Assembly (NCBI GenBank): GCA_947396885.1 | Contig: OX377202.1 | Location: 61,096,034 to 61,160,033 of the forward strand | Length of the DNA: 64,000 nt | Reading direction: 5' to 3' | Origin: Heligmosomoides polygyrus polygyrus | Lineage: Eukaryota > Nematoda > Chromadorea > Rhabditida > Heligmosomidae | Shown: positions 21,501-33,500 of the stretch, one piece after another | Position numbering within the stretch: the stretch's first letter is position 1 | How the letters are laid out: every line of letters begins with the position of its first letter | The notes under the pieces: model-generated | The model's input: the letters and a program-made list of their open reading frames with translations, nothing else | The model's database searches: none | What the model was told of the DNA's origin: nothing | Translations under genes and position numbers: made by a program

Positions 21501-24500
21501 CAAGTAGTCAACTGAGTGCAAGTATGCCACGTAAAGCTCCTAAATTCCCAAGTGGTCAGCTGAGTGCAAGTATGCCAAACGCTGGAGAACCGAACAATCC
21601 AAACTTCCACTGCACCACGATCCGCTTGCCAGGAGGGCCATCGCAGATCCCGGATAATTGCAGCGGGGTGCGTGCTGTCTTTTGCTGTCCGCGCCCTCCA
21701 AGCTTAGAGATCGCGCGTCGGCGTCCACGTTGACATTCGCTCGATTTCTTCTGTGCCCGCGATGGCAGCCCGGCAAGCGGATCGTGGCGCAGTGGATAGC
21801 GCGTCGATTGACGCGAGAGAGGTCGGGGGTTCAGTTATCCTGCGTTGTGGCATAGTTGCATTTCAGCTGACTACTTGGGATTTGAGGGGCTTTAAGTGTA
21901 CGCAGTTTTGAGGCACTTTTTGCGTATTTTTCCAGTCATGTGCGCATCGCCGGTCCAAGAGCCCAGCTGAGGGCCCGCGCGTACCGCCAGCCCTCTTGCT
22001 GGCAGTTCCAGTCACATTTCCACGCTCCAATCACACGGACCCCCGCTGCAAATAGCCGGGACCGCCATCGCGGGCGCACAAGAAATCGATCCAGTGTCAA
22101 CATGGACGCCGACGCGCGGTCTCCAAGCTAGGAGGGCGCAGGCAGCTTTCTATCATAGTTTCCGCGCTCCATCGATAACCGGCTTACAACCTCACTTAGG
22201 TTAGAACACTCGATGCCCCGCGCAATGGGTGATGCGGCGTATCTCAGACCGGCACTGACCATTGCTTCTCATAGTTTCCACAGTAATATGCTATTCTTGC
22301 ACTGGAATACCGACTCTACTCCCCTGAAACACCTTGGTATCCAGAAACAACTATCAGCACATCTATAATCCACTGTTTGAGCAGATGTGCAGTAATGAAC
22401 GACCTCATACAGACACCGGCATACACAGATATCGGGTTTGTATTTGTATTTATTACATGGAATTCCATGCTACAACACTGTTCCATAACATTCACCAGAC
22501 AAGCTATCCAACGCAACACAGACCTACATCTAGCTGAAACATAATGCTAAATAAGGGAAAGAAACATAATGTAGCAGAGAGGAAATGATACTAGAACAAT
22601 AGTGAACGTCAGCGGGAATCAAGTGCAACTTTGGAATTAGGTTCCCAGATACTTAACCAACATGCTATTGAATGCGTAAAGTTTAGGTGGTACAGTTTGT
22701 GTTTTTAAAAGTACTCCAACCCTGCTCTGTTGACAAAAAAAGAATTTTCTAATATTCTTTCGACTTCTTGGAACCATAAATTTTGTCGAAGGCCCTCTAG
22801 TGACAGAGGCTCTGACTTGCAGGCAATGCAGGGTTGGAGAGAACCAACGGACCCGTGGAAGAGATTGTCATACTTCTAAGTAGCACACTCTGAGAACGAT
22901 GAGAACGTCGTTTGTCTGACTGAGCTAGTGCACTCTTTTTCGTGTCCACATTCGTTTTCTAGAAGAAGGAAGCTGAGTAGTGTGTGACTTTGTTCAATGT
23001 TACTTTCGAGTATTTAATAAAAAGTACCGCTAACACATTACACCCAAAAGCTTTCACATATTCGTATCCTACGTGCACAGTTCAATATTAGTTCCATAGC
23101 GGGCTACTGCTTCATATAGTTTTCGAATATATGATAGACGACATACGCTTGTGACATTAAAGAAGCCCACTTCTTCTTGAACTTTTTTAAAATATATTCT
23201 TAGCATAATTGGGACGCCTACACACCGAAGCTTATAGGGACCGCATATATAGATATTATTAATTCTATCACACGAACTTCACCGTTTACAACTAATAAGG
23301 CGAACATTCCGTGCTGCTTCACGAGAAGCGTGGAGTGGACTCAAGCAAGGCACAATTAAACAGCACTTCCAACTATCAATCCCCTCAAATTGCCAATGCC
23401 CTTTTTGACATATGGAACATTCTTCTAAGGTGTCCGAACAACACGAAGTATGTGCCTACGCTTTGCACGGGTCGTGGTCCGAACAGCTTACGCATTCTAT
23501 CTCATCACTGCCGTCGTTCATTGAAGCCCGCTTTCCGCATATGAATTACCAGCGTCGGTCGCCGGCTCCGCCGGCGCCGACGCTGAGTGTGCGGGCCACG
23601 CCAGGCTAGCCGGCTTCGCCGGCATCGCATCCGCGGGCCACGCCAGGCTAGCCGGCTCCGCCGGCGTCGGGTATGGCGGGCCACGTTAGGGATGTAGCCG
23701 AAACCTAGCTACGGATGCTTCCTTACCCAGCGCTGGTTGCCGGCGAAGCCGGCAACCAACGCTGGGTAAGGAAGCACGTTGAAACTTGCGCCTACTCCAG
23801 ACTGATTCCTAGCTTGGTACCACTCACTCAGTATAGCACGCAGAAGAATGTTCTCAGCACTCCTTCTTCATCTAGCGTTGAATTCACAGCCTATTGCAGC
23901 TTGTCAAGCCTAAAGGAATGTCTGACACTTCTGTCCAGTCGTCGTGCTTCGAGCCGCTAGGTGTGGCGAATTCCGGAGGTGATATCATTAGCCACTAATT
24001 TTGAGGGAACGTACGGGAAGAATTATTCCGAGAGTCTAGTGGAGTCGAAAACTGGGGGTGGGACGGGAACTTGGTTTCCGCTGTTGACGAACCACTACAG
24101 ACAGTGACTTATGCCTTCCTCCTTTATATATGGTGAGATTTTCTGTCTCTGATTCCCTACCTCCAATGTGTCAGATAGAAATCCCGATCGGTTCGGTTTG
24201 AGAGAAAACCGATAGCACCACTCAAATGATCGATAATATCGATCGATATCGACTGCCTGATCAAAACACCCAATCTACTGTGGAACGCTCCCCTCGGCAA
24301 ACATAATCAGGCAACTCCAATCACGATCGGTTAGGTCTGACCATGAGAGAAAATCGATAGCACCACTGGTTATTTGATTGATAGCGTAAATGCCTCTTAA
24401 TTGAACCACCAAAGTGGGGATATGTGTGTTCCTCGCTGTTGTATTTGTTGTTCAACTTCTGCTATCAATCGAATAAAAATCGCTCAGCCGAAATAACTTC

Positions 24501-27500
24501 GAATGGGAGAATCTTACAGCCCGCAGCTAAGAAGCAAACATATAGCGCATTAAAAGATGAGATCGCGCCATGCACTCCAAAAATGCCATCCAAATCCACC
24601 AAAGTGAGGATATGTGTGTTCCTCACTGTTGTATTTGTTGTTAAACTTACGCTATCAATAGATATCGCAACGTCTTAGAAGGGGGCCCAAGCGATAAATA
24701 GGAATCATGAGTGGGCGGGAGAAACTGTTGCATGCGCTCGACACAACGAACTTCGAATGGGAGAATCTTACTTACAGCCTATGAGCAAGCATATAGCGCA
24801 ATAAAAGATCAGATCGCGCCATACCCTCGAAAAGCTCACCGCAGCTTTTAATCGACTGATAGTGTAAAAGCCACTTAATCACAAAGGTGGGATATGTATG
24901 TTCCTCACCGCTGTGTTTGTTGTTCAACTTCGGCTATCACACGAATAAAAATCCAACAGCTTGGAAGGGTGTAGAAAGTAGGAAGTTTATGTGGGCGGAA
25001 GAAACTGATGGGCTGTTCCAACCAACTTAGAATGGGAGAATCTTACTTGCAGCCTACAGAATCAGGCGCAAAACGGCTCGGGTGGACAGGGCTCATCGTG
25101 TTAAGTGGTTGTCAGCCTCTTTAAGAAGCACACGAGTGGATATAAGTGCTACAACTAGCAGTGGGGATCAAATAGGCTGGGGCGGGAGGCCCACGATGTA
25201 GGAACGCCCAATCCGTTGTTTTGTGTTGTATGAAATTCAAAATTATCAGCAGCACTGGTGGGTTCTAGCCCTATGGTGAACCAAGTTAGTTCACTTCTGC
25301 TGTGAATGGGCATACATGTGCCTTCCTACCAAGGGGCATACTCTAACGTGTAGAGCGAGGAGCACTAGAATAGGGCCGCAGATTCTCACCACAACACTGA
25401 CGTCAACTTTATAGGCTCTCGAAGAGAAACAAAGTGAAACGGTGGCAAAGGCAGTAACGAAGAGCGGCAGTATGGATTAACACAGCAGGAGCTGTTCTCA
25501 GAAAAGTGAAGGCGGAAGCTCGTACACATCAGAATGTTATGCCCGAACACAGAGAAGGTAGCAAGAACAGGAATGAGCAGTGACCTCGGCCATGCACACA
25601 GGCGCCAGAGTCGTACCCCGCGGTAACACAACTGTAGCAGCACCTAATTGCAAGCACTAATTGACCGGTAGCAAGGACAGGAGCCTTCAAGGGGGTGAGT
25701 TCGAAGCAGTAGCCACCCAACACGTGCGCGGGCAGAGCCGCGGCGCCGGCCTATTTCGCAACGCCTCACGTGTCCTCCTCGGCAGCGGCGATTGCTCACC
25801 TCCCTGCGCTTCCCTTCGGAGAGAGAAGTCGAGAACCTGCCTCAAACTTGGGTGATTAAACCATCGAGCCCGCGGAGTTTACGAAGTTTCCCACGGTCAC
25901 GTTGGGACAAAAAAACCTACTCTATTATATACCAGTCGTACGTCGGCCTAGCGGCCGCCTACGACTGGTTGGGGGCTTCGCCCCCAAACCCCGAGAATAA
26001 GACCCCATGGCCGCTACGGGTTTCCTATTCTTCCCTAGGCCTTCTGACCTTTATGTTAATCGAGATGGATCGATTGATCCGACGTCAGATTCGTGTTCAG
26101 CGACCTCAATTACCCCAGGGCCAGAGCTTCGCGCCACTTGAACGTCACCCTCAAAAGATCGATAGTATCGATCGATATCGATTGGTCGACTTCAGATTCG
26201 TCTTCAGCGACCTCGATTACCCCCAAGGCCGAAGTTTCGCGCCACTTGAGCGCCATCAAAAAATCGATAATATCGATCGGTATCGATTGGTCGACTTCAG
26301 ATTCGTGTTCAGCGACCTCGATTACCCCCAGGGCCGAAGTTTTGTACCGCCGACGTGTTCAGCACGTCTGCGGCTCGCCATGCACGGTCGCCGACGTGTT
26401 CGGCACGTCTACGGCTCGCCATGCACGGTTGCCGACGTGTTCGGCACGTCTACGGCTCGCCATGCACGGTCGCCGACGTGTTCGGCACGTCTACGGCTCG
26501 CCATGCACGGTTGCCGACGTGTTCGGCACGTCTACGGCTCGCCATGCACGGTTGCCGACGTGTTCGGCACGTCTACGGCTCGCCATGCACGGTTGCCGAC
26601 GTGTTCGGCACGTCTACGGCTCGCCATGCACGGTTGCCGACGTGTTCGGCACGTCTGCGGCTCGCCATGCACGGTCGCCGACGTGTTCGGCACGTCTGCG
26701 GCTCGCCATGCACGGTCGCCGACGTGTTCGGCACGTCTACGGCTCGCCATGCACGGTTGCCGACGTGTTCGGCACGTCTACGGCTCGCCATGCACGGTTG
26801 CCGACGTGTTCGGCACGTCTGCGGCTCGCCATGCACGGTCGCCGACGTGTTCGGCACGTCTACGGCTCGCCATGCACGGTTGCCGACGTGTTCGGCACGT
26901 CTACGGCTCGCCATGCACGGTTGCCGACGTGTTCGGCACGTCTGCGGCTCGCCATGCACGGTCGCCGACGTGTTCGGCTGCCGCGCCCCAACTCAGGTGT
27001 GACGGACGGACGGACAGTGTGACACACGCACACACGCACACACACACGCTTGCTGCTTTATATATATAGTAGGATGGTGGGAATGGTGGGATGTTTGAAG
27101 AAGGGTGTGCTCTGTGGAAAGAATCTTCTTCGCCTCGATTTCTAATTCTTCATTGATGGCCTGACGACTTCGCTCAGTTCCCACAATTCAGCGTTAGGGA
27201 GAAACACCTGGAGTGTGCTACTCAGAGGTATGCGCTTTCAATTTAGGCCCCATAATGTGTTTAACGGTTTCGTCGGTTCTCTCCAAACCGATATCTGTGT
27301 ATGTCAGTGTCTGTATGAGGTTGTTCATCATTGCACATCTGCTCAATCAGTACCTTGTATTATAGATGTGAAGATAGTTGTTTCTGAATACCAAGGTGTT
27401 TCACGGATGTAGAGTTGGTGTTCCAATGCAGGAGTGGCATTTTGCTGTGAAAACTGTAGGGAGCGATGGCCAGGGCCAGTCTGTCCAACAATCGCGCCCA

Positions 27501-30500
27501 ATCAGAATCGCGCATCCCAATCGTCCAAATCCCCGGGCGCTCCTGCTTTTAGGAGACCTCTCACTTAGGCTAGACCCCTCGATGAGCAAACTTTTACATA
27601 TAGGTGGTGAGTGGTGATAGAGGCGCGATTTTTTTTAACGGAGAAGTGGTTACTCCTCAAAAAATCTGCTACATTAGATCCCATAGTGTCAGAGTAGGCT
27701 TTACAAAGATGTCTTTAACCGTGTCATACTAGTTTTTACTACAAAGTCGTTTATTTACAACAAGGTTCCCGTTGATGTTCGGTTCGGCATCGCCCAGATA
27801 GCCGGCAGACCAAGCGAAGCTCGTCTTCGATGCTACGGCCACGTCCTTCGCGTTGACAACGACACCATCAGTAAGAACGGCCTGAATGGTGATGTTCCTG
27901 TTGATGCTTAAAGTAGAAGCACACTTTCGATTTCAAGCAACCACATCAACCAGTCGCTTGATTCTCGGCAGCGCAAAACTGGTAAATATTTATGCAGCCG
28001 GTGAGGCTAATGAACCGATTTCCACTACGGGTCAGGCTTGGAGCTAGCACGTTCTTTGTCGCCTATAGCGACAGAAGCTATAGGCGACAAAAAGAAGTCT
28101 AAGCTTTTGTGGGAGAGGTTCAAGCCTATTCTATTATTTATATTTTATAAATTTCAAAGTATGTGTCAATTACATGCTTTAAATGTCTACAATGCTCTGT
28201 ATGTGAAACTAGGTGGCGAAATACAACAAAACAGCAATGAACCAGCAAACCCTGACTCCGCAATAATCTTTGTGGCGAGGAAAACTACTTGCTAACAACG
28301 TTCTCATTCTTAAAAAGCAAACGGATAAAGCAAACGTTCCGAGGTTTCGTTAGGTAAGAAAGCCTTACTTCGTTTCCAACCATGGAGCTGACAAATAGAG
28401 TCTGCCATTTTCTGCTAGTTATCAAAGTCGCACAAACTAAGAACTTAATGGTGTCAATAGAAAGCCTGATTGTAAGGAGACTATGAAAGTCTATGTAAAA
28501 CAATGAAAGCCAATTAGAGCCACCTTGAGTGCTGGCATAATTGAGACAAGAGCATCTCAGAAGCAGCTTACGGGTGAATTGCATTGTTATGTTACTGTAT
28601 TTTATTTATTTATTTATACGTGTATGACAACATGCGACGAAACAGACATCATTAATACAACACATTGGAAGTGAACGGATTGATGATAAACACAAAAATA
28701 CAAGGAAAGGGAGTTAGCGTTTTTTTTTTAAATTGCCGTTTTATGGGAAATCTCGTGGCTTATTAATTGCGAGTTCCACAGAAGTTTGCACTGTGGGCTA
28801 GCAAAGCTGCTGCAGCAAGCATAGTAGTAGCATGTAAGGCTCTGGAGCACTTTGTTTCCACAAGTACTACTACGCCAAACAATCTTTCACTGCTGCTGTC
28901 TCACAGTGGCGTGGGAAGGATTATTGGCGAACTGCCGTTTTGTTGTGATAAAATGGGAGCAAGGAGGAGCGGTAGTTATGGATGTGTGGCTAAGCTTCGG
29001 AAAGGCTGTCTATAGGGTCTGTAATAGGAATCACTTTTGTGGTAAACAGACCTTTACTGACCTTTGTAGGGCTAGCTATTTTATCCGTATCATTCAAGGT
29101 CCAAGTGGTGAGTAGGGTGTAACGAAGAGGTACCCCAACTGGTCGCTAGTAACTGATGAGTGGCATGCTTATCCTAAAATATTGGACAAGAGAATTCCGT
29201 TAATCATGTTCACGTTTTTAGATGAAAAAGATTTGTTTTAAAATGAATAATTCTGTATACAGAGTATTTTGGTGCACAACTGTCAAGAAATTACTGTCGG
29301 CTAGCTCATCTCCCATCATATCCACCACATTACGAAGAACGGGCCATTTGGGGCATCAACTGAAAGCAATGTAAAACTGCCTGTTTTCAGTTTTATTTTT
29401 CGACACACCAAGTTGGCGATAGCGAGGGTATCATTTCTCATCGATCTTAAACCATAGATAGTAACAAAGGATACAACTTCAACAAAGCGTTTGAAATGTG
29501 ACGATAGCTTTCTTCCTATGACTGCTCCTTGAGTATAGCAACCCGGGAGCAGACATTAACTCCAACGTCGCGGGAAACCCCCTGACGCCGCGCACGAAAT
29601 TGGACAAGCGGTCGCGGTCCGACTGCCTAGTGAAAGATGGCTAATGAAAAGTGTGTGCCGGCGACGTCGATCGCACAGAAGAAGGGAAGAGACATGAGAT
29701 GAGGATGAGGCAAGTCTGATTCCTCGTAGGGAGTGGGAATGGTTGTTAACAAAGTGTGGGCGAAATGAGACTCAATCTATTTTGAATGAGTGAAGGGAAG
29801 CGGTCAAGGATCTAGTGAGGGAGATTCGAAACAAGAACTGGGACGGGATTACCAACTAGAAGCTTCGGGAGCAAGTGTTTGTAAGTTTCTATTGAGGGGG
29901 GGGGGGTGGGATGAACAAAATCTTGAATACTCCACTCACATTCTCTGAATTGATAATTGATTACATTACACTTTACAAGAAAAAACTAGGGCGCATGTTA
30001 ACCGTATGTTTGGAAATTGTATAAAACTCGAACTACAACATTGATGTGGGAAAAGTCGGACGATTGATGAAAAAGTGCTATCCAGGTAAGATTTTAACTC
30101 AGTGGGTGGAGAGTAACCTTATAAAGGAGAAAGCAGGATGAAATATCGACCAAAGAGAGCCTCTGACTATAAAGGCGTCTTTTCCACGGACTATCTATAG
30201 TGTCACATCCCTTCCACGGTTCGTTTCTAGTTGAAAAGCTTGAACACCCCCAAAATTTCGTGCTCCGCTGCTAACCATCCGTCACCGATCGCATGTCCGC
30301 GTTTCAGCGCCGCGACGTCGCATGTGGCTAGCTCGCGACGTCGCGTTGGAGTTAGGTCCTGGAGCCATTGCAACTCGCAGACTCTTGTCTTTTATAATAC
30401 TTCAGTTGATGAGTGTGCTACAAAAATGGGGATCGAACTAAGTGAAATGTCGCAACATCTGAAATTAACCTTCGTCTTGGCGTGAATTACAGTCAATCAC

Positions 30501-33500
30501 AGGTATAGGGACAAACACAAACACAAAAAATCACATCCTATGTAATCATCCTGTAAGCGACGAGTCAAAAATTAGTCATAAAATCGGGGGAAAAATAGAG
30601 GGAAATTACGGGTCACGGAAATGGCGAAAAATACCCGGACATCTTCTACTTGTCTGGTAACCTTAGCGCTGGGATAATTGAGGTTGTTGGACAGGAATCT
30701 GAAGTTTGTTCTTGAAGTGTCGATCACCATTAATCGATATTGATCAAATCATCGATTTATGTGGATGCCGTTCAGGGGCCGTATGCTCGTGTTCCCCCGT
30801 TGGGGGAGAATCAATCAATATCAGCATATTATATCACGCCCCAATCCCCCATTGGGGGAGACTCGGGGTAGACGAGCATACGGCCCCAGACGGTCCGAAA
30901 CTTCGGCCCTAGGGGTAGACCAGGTCATCTTATCTTACTACCATACGTTCAGCGGCCTAACGGCCGCCAAACGTCTGGTTGAGCGCTTCGCCTCCAAACC
31001 CCGAGAATAGAACAACCCCATTCTTCATCGTTTCTTCTTTAGGCCTCCTTACTTTTATTACAGAAAAAACCGGTTTTAATATATAGATTAGTGCAGCAGG
31101 ATAAGATAGGGCAGAATCTTCACTGCTCCTGTGAAGCCCATCCACCCTCTATCGCATATACTCGATTTATTCTCCAAATGCCCGTTGGCTACATGGCGAG
31201 AAACAGATCGTGAGAGTCCCAATCCGAAGTGCTTGGAAAACAGGTCAACGTCGTTTACTGTCCGACGGCAATAATACTGTGCCGAATCCCATAGTCTGCT
31301 GGCGAAGAAACGGAGTGAGCATCATCCCAACACATCTGCGCGGACTTCTATAACCGTCTTCAGAAACCCGATGCGCATTGGGCGATAAGGAGAATACTTG
31401 TCCCCGCTTGTTGATTTCCTTCTACTGGTCCTCCTTTCTCGGAATCCCTGCCCAAGTCGGACGTCGGCGGCACGTCTTCTGAATTCCTGCGCACGTTGCG
31501 ACGTCTGCGGCACGTCTTCTAAATCCCTGCGTAGGTAGGAAGACGTCTTCGGTGCGTCTTCTAAATCCTGACGCCGTTGGACGAGATCTTCAGCACGTCT
31601 TCTGAATCCCCACGTACATTGAACGACGTATTCTGCACCTCTTCTAAATCCTTACGATTGTAGGGCGACGTCTTCTGTATCTCTACGCTCGTTGGACGAC
31701 GTCTACGGCAGCCTTCTGAATCCTGACGCACGTTGAACGCGTCTGCCGCACATCTTCTGAATTCCTTCGCTCCAAACTTGGTTCCCATTCATGCCCTGAC
31801 CGTAGCCCGCTGAATATATCGTAAACTTGGGTGATCCGGCGCCAAGGTTATATGTTCACCAGCGATGGCCCATGGTTTATTTTATTTTATTTAGGAGTGT
31901 CAAGTACCGACACACAATGGAATTAATAAATGAAACTAAAACCAAACGGAACGTGCTGAAGATCTCGTCCAGAATAGAGACATGGGATTATAATGCCACA
32001 AACAATGAGAGATTAAGTGATGAACTCAGCAACGCGCATTTTGAACGTATTATAACTCGATGAGAAATGAGGAGAACGAAGGACACGGTTGAAGGCAGTA
32101 CGAACTCTGGAAGAGAAAAACTTTGACCTGATCTGTGTATTGGCCGATGAGGTTGTAAATTTTAAGGCTGCTCCTCTGGTGTGGGAAGTTACTGGAATGA
32201 AGAAATCAGAAATTTGGAGATCAATTAATCCCTTAAAAATCTTAAACGCCATGAGGAGATCAAAGCGCTTTCTTCTCCATTCCAAAGAGGGGATACCTAA
32301 GGCATGGTTTCTAGCAGTAGAATTTGGGATATCGCTATAGGGAAGCCTGAAGCTACGCAGGAAGAGTTTCCGGGTGAAAGTGTTTTGGACTCTCTCCAGT
32401 GCAAGGATATCCTTGGTTAAGCTCGAAGAGAGCCCGGCTGGAATACGCCGCACTGTCGAAGGCATCTCTTGGCTTCAGTCCCCTCCCCGTGACCGACAAC
32501 GTGACCGACAATTAAGTGAATTATATAAAATACATATAGTCGGTTAATGTCACGTGTCCGTCACGGGGAGGGGGACGGAAGCCAAGAGATGCCTACGCCA
32601 GTGCGGCGTATGTCAGCCGGGTCTTCTTTGAGTGTGAGTATTTGCAGTTGATCCTTTTGACACTAGTGTTTGGTCACAGTTTCGGTGTATTCAATAAATA
32701 AATAAATAACTATGGAAGATTGCTGGCGAACTACATGCTTGGCGGCGAATCGTCCAAGTTCACGATATATTCAGCGGGCTAAGGTCAGGACCAAGTGCGG
32801 AATGTAGGCATTCAGAAGATGTGCCCTAAACGTTGTTCAATGAACGTCAGGATTCAGAAGACGTGCTGAGGGCTCGTCCAACGTGCGCATGGCTTCAGAA
32901 GGCGTGCGGAGGACGTAGTCCAACGTTGTAGGTATTCAGAAGACGTGTCGCAGATATCGTACAACGTGCGTTGGGGTTCAGAAGACGTGCTGAAGACGTC
33001 GTCCAACGTACCCAGCGATTAAGAAGACGTTTCTAAGACGTCACCCAACGTCCGTAGAGATTCAGAAGATGCACTGAAGACGTCGTACAATGTGCGTAGG
33101 TATTCAGAGGACGTGTCGCAGACGTCGTACAACGTGCGTTGGGATTCGTCAGCACTTACTTAAGGAAGTATTAGAGGGTAGGGCGGGGGGGGGGGGGGAG
33201 GGGGAGGGAAGGGGAAGAAGTAGGGAGGGTGACTGTTGGATTCGCCGAAGCGCGCTCGCAAAGCGCGGCGAGTGTGAGAAGTATGCGAGGGTCCCTGGTG
33301 CGAGGATGGCATCGGAGGGCAACTGAGCTAGTCCGAAAGTCCCGTAACGTAAGCAGGACCCGCGTGGCAACGCTGATTGTGGGTACGTTGACGGGCCGCT
33401 CGTGCGAGTTGGTTGAACCACTGGAGCGAAGTAGAGTTGATTTCTGTGCGATGCAGGAGACGAGGTGGTCCTGCCGCAAGTCAAGGGACATAGGACGAGG

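Larger units (their letters stand above)
22290..27440. mobile_element. 5.1-kb element with about 150-bp terminal inverted repeats
   Basis: The left end (22290-22440) contains CTGAAACACCTTGGTAT, AGCACATCTATAATCC and CATACAGACAC. The right end (27255-27440) contains the reverse complements ATACCAAGGTGTTTCA, TATAGATGTG and GTGTCTGTATG in mirrored order. The interior holds palindromes, tandem repeats and the 41-bp array but no transposase, so it is non-autonomous or a composite. Confidence 0.7.

Noticed and set aside
21335..21610. ORFs on both strands around the 21.3-kb palindrome
   Set aside because: Mirror-image frames created by the palindrome and by a tandem duplication.
25792..27069. Very long open frames (425, 309, 215 aa) over the 41-bp array
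   Set aside because: They exist in all three forward frames because a 41-bp unit without stops cycles the frame. Codon content is pure repeat, so no protein is supported.
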